DNA of 64,000 nucleotides from Campylobacter coli (GTDB lineage: Bacteria > Campylobacterota > Campylobacteria > Campylobacterales > Campylobacteraceae): positions 1,178,001 to 1,242,000 of the forward strand of contig CP154437.1 of the NCBI GenBank assembly GCA_039516895.1. Direction: 5' to 3'. Below the pieces are notes generated by a model. It saw only the letters and a list, made by a program, of their open reading frames with translations, was not told the DNA's origin and ran no database searches. The position numbers were made by a program, and so were the translations under genes. How positions within the stretch are numbered: position 1 is the stretch's first letter; every line of letters begins with the position of its first letter. Positions 50,169 through 60,504 of the stretch are shown one piece after another.

Positions 50169-50702
50169 TCAGTTCTTATAAGAAATGTCAGCTAATTCCT
50201 GCAAAGAATGATTTGCTATTTTTTCATAGCTAAAGCCCTCTTTAGCTAAATACTCAAGCAAAGTTTTCTCCATGATTTTACCCGCACTAATAATCTCTTG
50301 CGATAGAGTAAAACTCATAGGCTTGATACGCTTTGGAACGCAAGCTAAAATTTGCGTAGGGGGCAAATCTCCCATTAATTCCATATATTGCAGGGTTTGA
50401 AGCATTTCTACTTCGTGTGCACTACCGCTCCAATTGATCTTTTTAGGCATTGCATCATAAGGAAAGAAAAATACATCGCCGATTTTTGAATCATCTGCAT
50501 CTATACAATCAAGCACTATCATCTTGTCATATTCTGCGATAATATAGCTAAGTTGCAAGGCTAAGGTGCCTCCATCGACGAAATTTAAACTGTGATTTGG
50601 ATGGGTAAATTTATAATTTTTCTCCAAAAGTTTGCAAAGATGAACGCCTATGCCTTCATCTGCAAACATAATATTTCCTATACCAAGGATAAGAAATTTC
50701 AA
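50169..50702 (-). CDS. hydD: Hydrogenase maturation protease HydD (HyaD/HupD type)
   Basis: The 177-residue endopeptidase removes the C-terminal peptide of the hydrogenase large subunit after nickel insertion. It has LGIGNIMFADEGIGVHL (nickel-binding Glu), VDGGTLALQLSYII and VLDCIDADDSKIGD (Asp ligand), and the family helix SAHEVEMLQTL with the His ligand. The start overlaps hydC by four bases. It is the last gene of hydABCD. Confidence 0.92.
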   Translation of the reverse strand: MKFLILGIGNIMFADEGIGVHLCKLLEKNYKFTHPNHSLNFVDGGTLALQLSYIIAEYDKMIVLDCIDADDSKIGDVFFFPYDAMPKKINWSGSAHEVEMLQTLQYMELMGDLPPTQILACVPKRIKPMSFTLSQEIISAGKIMEKTLLEYLAKEGFSYEKIANHSLQELADISYKN

Positions 50703-51391
50703 TTTTTCTCTTCTTTAACAAATTTATAACCGCTAACTATAGCATCGATCGCACCATCTTTACCTTTAATCGCATTGAAAAATGCCATATAGATATGAAT
50801 GGGCACAAAGATTAAAATAACCCACATTAAAATTCTATGGTAAGTTCTAACATCAGCTAAACCTCCAAGAGCGGCCTCTAAAGGTCTTAACACTTCATAC
50901 AACAATCCTCCCAAGCCCTCATGATAAGTATGAGTATAAAGAATCAATCCTGTTAGAATAATCCCCACCATAACAATATAAAAAAATACATAAGTTACAA
51001 ATTGCAAAGGATTATAAACACCTTTTAAATGTGGATGTTTTCCCAAAAATAGATAAAATTTAATCTGCTCTATCCATAATTTTGGATTAAGCACATCCGC
51101 TATACTGATGCGCTCTTTGCGACTTATCTTATCGAAAAAGAAAAGATAAACTTTAAAAATCACACAAGCAATCAAAACAAAACCGACAGCTTGATGCACC
51201 ATTCTGTATTTTGCTTGCATGAAATTAACCGGCTCGCCATTGCTTACAGGATTTTGAAAAACATAGGAAAGATAATATCCTGTTACAACCAAAATCACTA
51301 TAGCAAAAGCTCTCACCCAATGTGTTAAACGCAAACCTATGCTAAATTCATATTCAGCCTTTCTTTGCAATTTTTCTTCTTTATTTTGCAT
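50699..51391 (-). CDS. hydC: Ni/Fe-hydrogenase cytochrome b subunit HydC
   Basis: HydC (230 residues) anchors the hydrogenase in the inner membrane and passes electrons to menaquinone. It has four or five membrane segments with candidate haem histidines in LRLTHWVRAFAI, MVHQAVGFVLI and TYHRILMWVILIFVPIHIYMA. The pattern matches the HyaC/HupC family. It is 10 bases downstream of hydB and coupled to hydD. Confidence 0.93.
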   Translation of the reverse strand: MQNKEEKLQRKAEYEFSIGLRLTHWVRAFAIVILVVTGYYLSYVFQNPVSNGEPVNFMQAKYRMVHQAVGFVLIACVIFKVYLFFFDKISRKERISIADVLNPKLWIEQIKFYLFLGKHPHLKGVYNPLQFVTYVFFYIVMVGIILTGLILYTHTYHEGLGGLLYEVLRPLEAALGGLADVRTYHRILMWVILIFVPIHIYMAFFNAIKGKDGAIDAIVSGYKFVKEEKN

Positions 51392-51401
51392 AAAAGCCCC
51401 T

Positions 51402-53117
51402 TTATAAACTCGCGTTTACTTTGTATTCGCTTAGATTATTTCCCTTAGTATCCATTACATGCACCGCACAAGCAATACAAGGATCATAAGAGTGAATTTT
51501 TCTAATGATTTCAAGTGGTTGTTTTACATCAGCGATTTTTAATCCTATCAAACATTGCTCATAGCTTCCACCCACGCCATTAGCATCTTTTGGACTTGCA
51601 TTCCAAGTAGAAGGAACAACTGCTTGCCAATTTTCTATCACTCCATTTTTAATCCTGCACCAATGACTTAGCGTTCCGCGTGGCACATGCCCCATATAGC
51701 GGCCTTTGTACTCTTTAGAATTATCGATCACATAAGGCGCACAAGTGCTCTCATCTACTTTTAAATTTTCTACTAAATTACGGAAAGCTTTTAAGGCATT
51801 ATTAGCCACAATTTTTGCTTCCAAACAACGCGCAGCAGTTCTTCCAAGAGTGCTAAATACAGCATTTAAAGGAAGTCCTGTTTCTTTTAAAAACTCATCT
51901 ACCACAGGAACAACATTTTGATTACCCTTAGCATAATTTACAACGATATTAGCCAAAGGTCCTACTTGCATAGGATTTCCTTCATAGCGTGGAGCTTTAA
52001 TCCAGCTATATTTACCCTTAGTATCAAATACTTTAGAATGCACTGTATTTCCATGATGATCTACGCTTTCACCCTCTACAAGTCCTGTATAATTTGGATT
52101 TGTTTTACCATCATAAGGATGTAAAGGCTCATTATCTGCATACCAAGAATGAGTCGCTTCTTCAGTGATCTTATCTTCTTCTACTTCATATACCTTGCTT
52201 AAATCGCCATTTTTAATAATTCCACTTTCAAACAACCACTCATCTCTACCAAGCTGGAATTCTTGGAAAGTGTAAAGATTATTTACCCCAATATCGTTTA
52301 GCACACTAGGTTCGTTTGCATAAGCTTTTCCTGCCATAACAAGATCAGGATAATAAGCACGGTTAACAAAGTCTTGTACTTCTTTGAATTTTTCCATATA
52401 CTCACCCATTCTAGCAGGGCTTAGCAAATCCATAACGCAAGTTACACCACCCACGGTTAAGCTTTGCGGATGAGGATTTTTAGCACCGAAGATAGCCATA
52501 CATTGAGCTATGATTCTTTGAATTCTTAAACACTCTAAATAATGTGATAAAACGATCAAATTTTGTTCAGGACTTAAGCGATAAGTAGGATGACCATAAT
52601 AAGCATTTGCAAAAGGTCCTAGATTTCCTTTATCTACAAAGGTTTTAAGTCTTTGTTGTACTTCAAGAAGTTTATCCGCTCCTGTTGCATAAGGCATTGA
52701 AGTATATTTAAAAGCCTCATCACTTGCTTTTTTAACATCAGCACTTAAAGCACTTACTACATCTGCCCAATCAAGTCCATGAAGTTGATAAAAATGCACG
52801 ATATGATCGTGTAAGAAAAGTGCGGCATTCATTAAAGTTCTTGTTAAAAGCGCATTTAAAGGCGGAGTAATACCCAAAGCATTTTCAACCGCAACTATAC
52901 CCGCTTTATAGTGAGAAAAAGTACAAACACCGCAAATTCTTTGGGTCATAAAGCCCGCATCTCTTGGATCGCGTCCTTTAACAATGGTTTCAATACCACG
53001 CCATAAAGTAGAACCCGCATAAGCTTCTTTAACCACATTGTTATCATCAACAACAACTTCAACTCTTAAGTGTCCTTCTATTCTTGTAATTGGATCTACT
53101 ATTATCTTTTGACTCAT
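51402..53117 (-). CDS. hydB: [NiFe] hydrogenase large subunit HydB
   Basis: HydB (571 residues) carries the nickel-iron site. The two cysteine pairs are RICGVC (Cys62 and Cys65) and DPCIACAVH (Cys547 and Cys550). The C-terminal peptide after the histidine in AVH (about residues 554-571, beginning VMDTKG) should be cut off by HydD. It is a group 1 membrane-bound uptake hydrogenase that oxidises H2 in the periplasm and is exported with HydA. Five bases separate it from hydA. Confidence 0.97.
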   Translation of the reverse strand: MSQKIIVDPITRIEGHLRVEVVVDDNNVVKEAYAGSTLWRGIETIVKGRDPRDAGFMTQRICGVCTFSHYKAGIVAVENALGITPPLNALLTRTLMNAALFLHDHIVHFYQLHGLDWADVVSALSADVKKASDEAFKYTSMPYATGADKLLEVQQRLKTFVDKGNLGPFANAYYGHPTYRLSPEQNLIVLSHYLECLRIQRIIAQCMAIFGAKNPHPQSLTVGGVTCVMDLLSPARMGEYMEKFKEVQDFVNRAYYPDLVMAGKAYANEPSVLNDIGVNNLYTFQEFQLGRDEWLFESGIIKNGDLSKVYEVEEDKITEEATHSWYADNEPLHPYDGKTNPNYTGLVEGESVDHHGNTVHSKVFDTKGKYSWIKAPRYEGNPMQVGPLANIVVNYAKGNQNVVPVVDEFLKETGLPLNAVFSTLGRTAARCLEAKIVANNALKAFRNLVENLKVDESTCAPYVIDNSKEYKGRYMGHVPRGTLSHWCRIKNGVIENWQAVVPSTWNASPKDANGVGGSYEQCLIGLKIADVKQPLEIIRKIHSYDPCIACAVHVMDTKGNNLSEYKVNASL

Positions 53118-53122
53118 GTATT

Positions 53123-54262
53123 TTATTCCTCATTTTTTTTCATAGATGCGATCACCGCATGTGCTGCAATAGCAACGCCTGTAAGCGTTAGAACACCTAT
53201 ACCTATTTTATCTGATACATTATCAGCCCCTAGCCCAAAAACAGTATCAAATTTACGACTTGCCATAGGCTCTTCAAAAGGCCCCATAGTATCCCAGAAA
53301 TTTGGTTCAGAACAACCTATACAGCCATGTCCTGCTTGGATAGGCCAAGAAGTGTGCTGATTAAATCTTTCTCTAGAGCAGTTATTGAAAGTATAAGGAC
53401 CCTTACAACCCACTTTATAAAGACAATAACCATTTTTTGCACCCTCATCGCCAAAGTTTTGTACAAATTCACCCGCATCAAAATGTCCGCGTCTTTCGCA
53501 AAGATCGTGAATTCTCAAACCATAAGCCCATTTTGGTCTATTATAAACATCAAGCGCAGGCAACTCGCCAAAAAGTAAGTAATGTAAAACATTTCCTACT
53601 ATATTTTTTTCACTTGGCGGACAACCTGGGACATTAATAACCGTTTTGCTTGTTACCTTGCTTAGAGGTTGAGCATTGCTTGGGTTTGGTCTTGCAGCTT
53701 GAATTCCACCAAAGCTCGAACAGGTTCCTATCGCAAAAATAGCCAAAGCATTTTCACTTGCCACTTTAGAAAGCTCATAGCCACTCTTTCCATGTGGTCC
53801 TATGGTTAAAAATTTCTCTGTATCTCCCATAGGGATACCGCCTTCAACCATTAAAATATATTTGTTTTTATATTTTTCAATGGCACTTTCTAAATTTTCT
53901 TCAGCCTGCCAACCCGCTGCAGCCATAACGGTTTCATGGTATTCTAAAGAAATATAATCAAATATTAAACTATCAATAGTTGGAGTATCGCTTCTTAATA
54001 AACTCTCGCTACAACCCGTACATTCAGCCATATGAAGCCAAATCACAGGAAGTCTGTCTGCAAGTTCTGCAGCTTTTGCCACCATAGGGGTAAAACTCGC
54101 TGGCAATGCTAAAAATGCTGTCATCGCCCCTGCCCATTTCATAAAATCTCTTCTAGTAAAGCCGGATCTTTCTAAAGCTTTTGGTATAGAATTTTCAGGA
54201 TTTAAAGAAGGAAGTTTCTCAAGTGCACTTAAACGGGACTCTATTTGATTATAATCAATCAT
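53123..54262 (-). CDS. hydA: [NiFe] hydrogenase small subunit HydA
   Basis: HydA (379 residues) has a Tat signal with the twin-arginine motif TRRDFMKWAG (Arg37-Arg38), Fe-S cluster cysteines (LHMAECTGCSES, GTCSSFGG, GCPPSEKN, CKGPYTFNNCSRE, GHGCIGCSEPNFWD) and a C-terminal membrane helix (IGVLTLTGVAIAAHAVIAS). The Tat signal exports the whole HydAB complex. The 35-residue stretch before the twin arginine is long. AAGGA precedes the ATG. It is first in the hydABCD operon; 132 AT-rich bases upstream contain its promoter. Confidence 0.97.
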   Translation of the reverse strand: MIDYNQIESRLSALEKLPSLNPENSIPKALERSGFTRRDFMKWAGAMTAFLALPASFTPMVAKAAELADRLPVIWLHMAECTGCSESLLRSDTPTIDSLIFDYISLEYHETVMAAAGWQAEENLESAIEKYKNKYILMVEGGIPMGDTEKFLTIGPHGKSGYELSKVASENALAIFAIGTCSSFGGIQAARPNPSNAQPLSKVTSKTVINVPGCPPSEKNIVGNVLHYLLFGELPALDVYNRPKWAYGLRIHDLCERRGHFDAGEFVQNFGDEGAKNGYCLYKVGCKGPYTFNNCSRERFNQHTSWPIQAGHGCIGCSEPNFWDTMGPFEEPMASRKFDTVFGLGADNVSDKIGIGVLTLTGVAIAAHAVIASMKKNEE

Positions 54263-54393
54263 TGAAATTCCTTAATTAATGTAATTTGTTCTACTTAATA
54301 ATAAAACAAAGCAAATTAAAAATGTATTAAAATTTAAATTTCGATAGAAAAATATAAACAAAACTTAAAGATATATTAATAAAAGCTAAAAAT

Positions 54394-56229
54394 TTATATC
54401 CCTTTCTTTAGCTTGCGAATCAAAAATCTTGCAGGGTGTATACAAGGAATAAATTTTTTAAATACCCCCAAAGGCTCTTCATTAATCAAAGCACAAAGAT
54501 ATCTTGCAGCTAAAACAGAGGTGCTAAAAGCTCTTGAACCATGAGCAAAATTAAGATATAAATTGGGGATATTTTGAGGCAAAGCCTGTGCCTTGTTTTT
54601 TGTCCATAATAAGGCTTTATATTCTTGCTTATAAAAAGCTTCATCATAAGCTGCCCCTACAATAGCAAACCTATCGCTAGAATAAGATCTAAAACCCACT
54701 CTAGAGCCTTTGATGATAATTTCCTCATCACCTTTTAAAAATTCTTGTATATTTTGCAAATTTTCTTCATCATCAGCTTTTTGTGGATTTGGATTTAAAT
54801 TGAGCCTATCATAACTTGCACCAATAACTTGCAAATCCCCATCACTAGGACAAATATAAGCTTTTGAAGAAAGAGCAAACGCATTATCTAAAAAAGGCTT
54901 TAGATGAGTAATCTGTCCTCTAACCTTACTTAAAAGTATTCCATCATAAACTAAAAAATCCTTAGTATCAGCACCCATAGCATAGATTAAAATATCAAAA
55001 TCTTGGATTGCTTTTTGGTTTTTAAAATGTAAAGTAAATTTGTCTTCTTGGTGTTGAAAAAAATCATATTCGTGATTAAAATACATTTTTGCTTGACTTT
55101 TTTCAAAAAGTGATTTTAAAATTTCTTTAGGCTTGATATGTCCGCCATCTTCCAAAAAAGCTTCATTCTTGTCAATCTTAAATAAAACATTATCTTTTTG
55201 GCTTATAAAACGCTCTTGCATTAAAGGAGTATGAGCAAATTCTATCACTCCGTTTAGATTTAAATTTAAAATTTGCTTATAAAAACGACTCGCCTCGACA
55301 AAAGCAAGTTGAGAAAATTCGCCCAAAGCAACATCAGGTTTTAAAATCAAAGAGCTTAAAATTCCACTTTCATTGCCACTTGCACCGCATCCTAAACTAT
55401 CATTTTTTTCAAAAACACTGACTTCAAAATCACGCAAAGAAAGCTCATAAGCCAAAGTCGCACCACATATACCCGAGCCTATAATGGCTACTTTTTTGTT
55501 TTTATATAAACTTGGAATTCTTTGAAAATAAGCTTCTTTATCTAGGATTGGATTTTCTTTGCGTAAAAAAGCTTTGATCATCTCTCGCTTTCTAAAACCT
55601 TTAGTTTTTTGAACTTCAAAGCCATATTTTATAAGATTTTTTTGTAAAATACTCGAAGCAGAAAAGGTGCAAATTTGGGTATCAATCTTTGAAAGTCGAG
55701 CAACTTGAGCTATGAAATTTTCATCAAACATAGCTGAATTTTTACTCGGAGAAAAACCATCTAAAAACCAAACATCAGCATTAAAATCAAGCTCACTAAG
55801 AACAGCAATATCATCAAAGATTAAATCCAAAAAGCAGTCTTTGAAATAAAAGCGATAATATCCTTTTTTAGCCTTAGGATAAAACTTTAAAAAAGCTTCT
55901 AAAATTTCTTTAAATTCTTCATAAAATCCAAGCTTTTGATAAATTTCCCTAAGCTTGTCTTTTTCGATATAAAAACCCTCAACACTGACATAAAATAATT
56001 TTTTAGGACGCTTTTTTGCTTGAAGAAATCTTTTAAGAGTTAAAAAGAAATTAAGTCCTATACCAAAGCCACTTTCAGCTATGATAAATGTATCATTTTC
56101 TTTAAATTCAAAAGCCTCGCTATAAACAAATTTACTTTCATTTAAACCATCTTTTGAGTTAAAATAAAAATCATCAAAATCCAAAGAAAATGGAGTATTA
56201 TCTTTAAAGATTAAATTAGCTTTTTTCAT
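54394..56229 (-). CDS. mnmC: tRNA modification bifunctional enzyme MnmC
   Basis: MnmC (611 residues) finishes 5-methylaminomethyl-2-thiouridine at tRNA wobble position 34. The N-terminal half is the SAM-dependent methyltransferase MnmC2 ([15 protein letters not shown] and [13 protein letters not shown]), the C-terminal half the FAD-dependent oxidase MnmC1 ([40 protein letters not shown]). The order methyltransferase-oxidase matches the E. coli fusion. It overlaps amiA by four bases. Confidence 0.93.
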   Translation of the reverse strand: MKKANLIFKDNTPFSLDFDDFYFNSKDGLNESKFVYSEAFEFKENDTFIIAESGFGIGLNFFLTLKRFLQAKKRPKKLFYVSVEGFYIEKDKLREIYQKLGFYEEFKEILEAFLKFYPKAKKGYYRFYFKDCFLDLIFDDIAVLSELDFNADVWFLDGFSPSKNSAMFDENFIAQVARLSKIDTQICTFSASSILQKNLIKYGFEVQKTKGFRKREMIKAFLRKENPILDKEAYFQRIPSLYKNKKVAIIGSGICGATLAYELSLRDFEVSVFEKNDSLGCGASGNESGILSSLILKPDVALGEFSQLAFVEASRFYKQILNLNLNGVIEFAHTPLMQERFISQKDNVLFKIDKNEAFLEDGGHIKPKEILKSLFEKSQAKMYFNHEYDFFQHQEDKFTLHFKNQKAIQDFDILIYAMGADTKDFLVYDGILLSKVRGQITHLKPFLDNAFALSSKAYICPSDGDLQVIGASYDRLNLNPNPQKADDEENLQNIQEFLKGDEEIIIKGSRVGFRSYSSDRFAIVGAAYDEAFYKQEYKALLWTKNKAQALPQNIPNLYLNFAHGSRAFSTSVLAARYLCALINEEPLGVFKKFIPCIHPARFLIRKLKKGI

Positions 56230-58196
56230 CTATTGTTATAAAAATAATTCTCCACACCATCAGCTATACCCTTAACCAAAGTGTCTTGAAAACTTTTATT
56301 TGCGATTCTTTTTCCTTCACTTGGATGAGTAATGTATCCGATTTCTATCAAAATAGCAGGCATTTGAGCCCCAACAAGAACCCAAAAAGGAGCTTCTCTT
56401 ACTCCACCATCAACAATTTTATATTTCTTGCGAGTTTGGGTTAAGATATTTTTTTGCACATCGATAGCAAGTTTGTTTGAAGCCACAATCTTTTCTCTGT
56501 TTAAGAAATTTAAAATGCTTTGTTTTGAAAAATAATTAATCTCTTCAAAATCACCTTGATTTTCTTTTTCGGCAGCCTTTTTACTTCTTTCACTTCTAGC
56601 AGGACTTAGGAAAAAAGTCTCCACACCTTCACTGCTTTTTGCCCTTGATGCACTAGGCGCTGCATTCGCATGGATAGATAAAAACAAATCCGCCCTTTTA
56701 TCATTAGCATACTTTGTTCTATCTCTAAGATTGATAAATTTATCTGAACTTCTTGTATAAAGTACTTTATAACCGCGTTTTTTAAGCTCATTTCCAAGCT
56801 TTAAAGTCGTACTTAGAACTATATCTTTTTCTTTTAAAGTGCCCTTTTTATCACTTAAAGCACCGCTATCCTTACCTCCATGTCCCGCATCAAGCACTAT
56901 GAGCTTATCGGATTTGAAATTAGAATTTAAAACATTTTTATTGCTAGTTTTTGAAGTGCTTTTACTTGAAACAGAAGTGTTTTTACTTACACTACCACCA
57001 AAGCCTAAAGTCAAATTTTTGCCATCTAATTCTTTAAAAAGTTTAAATTCCTTAGGTGAACTAAGTACAATGCGAACTGTTTTTGGATTATACTGAGTAA
57101 CTGTAACAGCATTTTGCCCAAAAGTAAAATTCTTGCGACTACCTTCTAAAATTCCTTGAAAGCTCACTACTTGTCTAAAGAATTTTTGATCTTTTGTGCT
57201 AAAACTTGTAATATCTTTTTCATCAAGCTCATCACTTAAATTTAAAACAACAGAATTAGAACTTTTATCTACATCTAAAACATATAAAGGTTCATCATCT
57301 GCTTGCTCTTTTTTAGTATTTGTTTTAGCTTCTTGAGTTTTAACTTGCTTAGGCTCTTGTTTTGCAACTACTTTATCACTTTCTTGTTTTACTGCTGTCT
57401 TTGTTTCTTGTTTAGCAGGAATATTTTTTTGAACAGGTTGTGATTTTTTAGAAATATTTATTTTTTCATCTTCAAAATCAAACTCTATAGGAATTTTTTC
57501 CTTAGCATAAGCAACAATACGAATAGTTTTTGGATTGTATTGCGAAATCACTATGCGGTAATCATCAAATTTATATTCTTTTCTTCCACCTTCTAAAACA
57601 CCTTCAAAATCACTGATATAACGATAATTTCCCTTTTCATCCAATGCAAAACTTTTTATATCTTCTTGCTCTAAATTAGTATTTAAATCAAGCACCACTC
57701 CTTGACTTGTCTTACTTGATTTTAAAACATAAACCTTATCTACTTTTTTTGTCTGCTGGGGTTTATTGTTTTGCGTTTTTACAATTTCTTGTTTAGCTTG
57801 TTGGGGTTTTGGAGTGCTTTTAGGGGGATCAAAACTAGAAAGCTCGACATTTTTAGAACTAGACTGAAGTTTTTGTTTATCCTGAATAACTGCCTTTCTT
57901 AAAGCATTGATACTAGCTTTACCAACTCCGCTTTCTTCTAGTTCATTCGCATAAGATTTATCATCTAAATTTAAAGCATTGGAACTTATAATCAATCTTT
58001 TTAAAATTTCGATTTTAGTTTTTTCATCTTCATTAATTACACTTTGTATATAAAGACTTTTTAGCTGGTGATGAAATTTAACTTGAGCATCATTTTTTGA
58101 CATAATGAAATTCTTATCAAAGTTAGCAAGCTCATTTTCATACGCCCCAAAACAAATACTAAAAAGCGCGATACAAAAAACTAAAATTCTAAGCAT
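56226..58196 (-). CDS. amiA: N-acetylmuramoyl-L-alanine amidase AmiA, with two AMIN-like repeats
   Basis: The 656-residue protein has a signal peptide, two related AMIN-like domains ([18 protein letters not shown] and [18 protein letters not shown], each continuing to YNPKTIRIV or YNPKTVRIV), a Lys/Gln/Glu-rich linker between them, and a C-terminal Amidase_3 domain starting about residue 435 with [13 protein letters not shown] and [12 protein letters not shown] (zinc ligands). It cuts the amide between MurNAc and L-Ala during cell separation. AMIN domains place such enzymes at the septum. It overlaps both neighbours by a few bases. Confidence 0.94.
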   Translation of the reverse strand: MLRILVFCIALFSICFGAYENELANFDKNFIMSKNDAQVKFHHQLKSLYIQSVINEDEKTKIEILKRLIISSNALNLDDKSYANELEESGVGKASINALRKAVIQDKQKLQSSSKNVELSSFDPPKSTPKPQQAKQEIVKTQNNKPQQTKKVDKVYVLKSSKTSQGVVLDLNTNLEQEDIKSFALDEKGNYRYISDFEGVLEGGRKEYKFDDYRIVISQYNPKTIRIVAYAKEKIPIEFDFEDEKINISKKSQPVQKNIPAKQETKTAVKQESDKVVAKQEPKQVKTQEAKTNTKKEQADDEPLYVLDVDKSSNSVVLNLSDELDEKDITSFSTKDQKFFRQVVSFQGILEGSRKNFTFGQNAVTVTQYNPKTVRIVLSSPKEFKLFKELDGKNLTLGFGGSVSKNTSVSSKSTSKTSNKNVLNSNFKSDKLIVLDAGHGGKDSGALSDKKGTLKEKDIVLSTTLKLGNELKKRGYKVLYTRSSDKFINLRDRTKYANDKRADLFLSIHANAAPSASRAKSSEGVETFFLSPARSERSKKAAEKENQGDFEEINYFSKQSILNFLNREKIVASNKLAIDVQKNILTQTRKKYKIVDGGVREAPFWVLVGAQMPAILIEIGYITHPSEGKRIANKSFQDTLVKGIADGVENYFYNNR

Positions 58197-59287
58197 TATT
58201 CACCATTAACAAGTTTATCCATAAGCTCTTTAACACTGATTAATTTTTCTAAACGATAGCCATTAGCTCCTGTAAAAAATAATCCTGTTTCTTTTTTTCC
58301 CGACCATGCGTCAAAAAGTCTATCTGCTATACAATAACCCACCTTTGTTGCCTCTTTACCTCGGCCACATGGCGCTACACAATTACTGATACAATTGATC
58401 TTTGGTCCCATTCTTTTATCGACTAAATCAAGCAAATTAGTCCTTACTCCTCTTGCGGGATATCCTACTGGAGACTTGATAAGTTCTATATCTTCATTTT
58501 TACATGCAAGCAATACATTTTTAAACTCATCACTTGCATCACATTCAAAAGTGCCTATAAAACGAGTTCCCATTTGAACCCCACTAGCACCTAAAGAAAT
58601 GGCATTTTCTATATCTTTTTTATCCCAAATTCCACCCGCTGCAATCACTGGAAAAGAACCCCAATTTTTAGCCTCTTCAACCACAGGTGCGATTAAATTC
58701 TCAAGTTGATAATTAGGATCTAAACACTGCTCATAGGTAAAACCTTGATGTCCACCGCTCTTAGGTCCTTCAAGCACAACAGCATCAGGCAGACGGTTAT
58801 ATCTGCTTTGCCATCTTTTACAGATGATTTTTAAAGCCTTAGGTGAAGAGATTATAGGAACTAAAGCAACATCAGGAAAATCTGCTGTAAATTCAGGTAA
58901 ATTAGTAGGAAGTCCAGCGCCTGAAACTATAACATTAAAACCCACTTCACAAGCATCACGAGCAATTCTTGCATAATCATTACTTGCACATAAAATATTA
59001 CAACCCAAAGGCGCATCACCGCATACTTTTCTTGCATTATTTATCAAAGTTTGCAAGCCTTCTCGTGAATAAAAATTTTCACTACCATAAGGCTTAGCAT
59101 TCAGTTCTTTGCTAATATGGGTGCGATTTTCATAATATCCTGTTCCAACAGATGAGATAATACCAAGACCGCCATTTAATGACACTGCCGAAGCTAATTT
59201 ATCCCAGCTTATACCAAGCCCCATTCCGCCTTGAAAAATGGGATATTTTATAGTGTGTTTTCCTATTTGAAGGGATTTTAAACTCAT
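58196..59287 (-). CDS. Nitronate monooxygenase / FabK-like FMN enzyme
   Basis: The protein (363 residues) belongs to the NMO/2-nitropropane dioxygenase TIM-barrel family: YPIFQGGMGLGISWDKLA at the start, VVLEGPKSGGHQGF, PVIAAGGIWDKKDI and ASGVQMGTRFIGTFECDA. A cysteine-rich segment near the C-terminus (CISNCVAPCGRG) is characteristic of one NMO-like subgroup. The reaction is not proven by sequence; FabK-type enoyl-ACP reductase is the other possibility. It overlaps tyrS by four bases. Confidence 0.8.
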   Translation of the reverse strand: MSLKSLQIGKHTIKYPIFQGGMGLGISWDKLASAVSLNGGLGIISSVGTGYYENRTHISKELNAKPYGSENFYSREGLQTLINNARKVCGDAPLGCNILCASNDYARIARDACEVGFNVIVSGAGLPTNLPEFTADFPDVALVPIISSPKALKIICKRWQSRYNRLPDAVVLEGPKSGGHQGFTYEQCLDPNYQLENLIAPVVEEAKNWGSFPVIAAGGIWDKKDIENAISLGASGVQMGTRFIGTFECDASDEFKNVLLACKNEDIELIKSPVGYPARGVRTNLLDLVDKRMGPKINCISNCVAPCGRGKEATKVGYCIADRLFDAWSGKKETGLFFTGANGYRLEKLISVKELMDKLVNGE

Positions 59288-60489
59288 ATATTCACCTTTA
59301 ATTTTGCAAATTTTCTCTTACCTACTTGTAAAATATACTCCCCTGCACTAAGTTGCATTTGCTCATCGCTTACTTTTTGTGAATTTACACTCACTGCATT
59401 TGCATTAATGCTTCTTCTTGCTGCAGAGGTAGAATTTTCCAAACCGCATTCTACTAAAGCTTTAGCAAGCCAAATTTCGCCTTGTATCTCAAATTCTTTT
59501 ATATCGCTTGGCAAAGCATTTCCACTATGCACGCTATCAAATTCGGCTTTTGCAGCCTTAGCACTTTCTTCATTGTGAAAACGCGCAGTAATCTCTAGTG
59601 CCAAATTTTCCTTAGCAAGCTTAGGATGCAAATTGCCACTAGAAATTTCTTTTTTCATATTTTCAATTTCTTCTAAACTTTTAGTACTTAAAAGCTCGTA
59701 ATAACGCCACATTAACTCATCACTAATACTTAGAATTTTAGCATACATATCATTAGCTTTTTCTGTAACGCCGATATAATTTCCCAAGCTTTTACTCATT
59801 TTATTTACACCATCTAAACCCTCTAAAAGAGGCATCATCATCACAGCTTGTTCTTTTCCGGTATTATAAATTCTTTGCAGGGTTCTTCCCATTAAGAGGT
59901 TAAATTTTTGATCTGTTCCACCCATTTCTATATCACATTTTAAAGCTACACTATCGTATCCTTGGAGTAAAGGATATAAAAATTCACATATAGAAATAGG
60001 ACTTTGTTCTTTAAAACGCTTTGTAAAATCATCGCGCTCTAGCATTCTTGCCACACTAAAGGTTGAAGTAAGCTCTACTATTCCAGCAGCTCCTAGTTCA
60101 TTGAGCCATTGAGAATTAAATTTTAATTGCGTCTTTTGAGGATCTAAAATCTTAAATACCTGCTCTTCATAAGTTTTGGCATTTTTTAATACTTGTTCTT
60201 TATCAAGCTTTTTGCGTGTAACGCTTTTTCCACTAGGATCGCCAATTTGCCCTGTAAAATCACCGATTAAAAATTGAACTATAGCTCCGTGTTTTTGCAA
60301 ATATGCCATTTTGGTTAAAACCACGCTATGGCCTAAATGTAAATCAGGTGCAGTAGGATCAAATCCCGCTTTTACGAAAAAATTTTCACCCTTTTCGTAA
60401 TAATTTTTAATCAAATTTTCAACTCTTTCTTCATCGATGATTTCTGCACACCCTCGTTTGATTTCTGCAAGTATATTTTTTATATCCAT
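59284..60489 (-). CDS. tyrS: Tyrosyl-tRNA synthetase
   Basis: TyrRS (401 residues) is a class I synthetase with HIGH-type HLGH in DPTAPDLHLGHSVVL, KMSKS in VNKMSKSLGNYIG and a C-terminal S4 RNA-binding domain (ARRSINANAVSVNSQKVS). The length and the KFNLLMGR region fit the TyrZ-like group. It sits 15 bases after spoT, on the same strand. Confidence 0.95.
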   Translation of the reverse strand: MDIKNILAEIKRGCAEIIDEERVENLIKNYYEKGENFFVKAGFDPTAPDLHLGHSVVLTKMAYLQKHGAIVQFLIGDFTGQIGDPSGKSVTRKKLDKEQVLKNAKTYEEQVFKILDPQKTQLKFNSQWLNELGAAGIVELTSTFSVARMLERDDFTKRFKEQSPISICEFLYPLLQGYDSVALKCDIEMGGTDQKFNLLMGRTLQRIYNTGKEQAVMMMPLLEGLDGVNKMSKSLGNYIGVTEKANDMYAKILSISDELMWRYYELLSTKSLEEIENMKKEISSGNLHPKLAKENLALEITARFHNEESAKAAKAEFDSVHSGNALPSDIKEFEIQGEIWLAKALVECGLENSTSAARRSINANAVSVNSQKVSDEQMQLSAGEYILQVGKRKFAKLKVNI

Positions 60490-60504
60490 TTTCCACCTTT
60501 TAGT

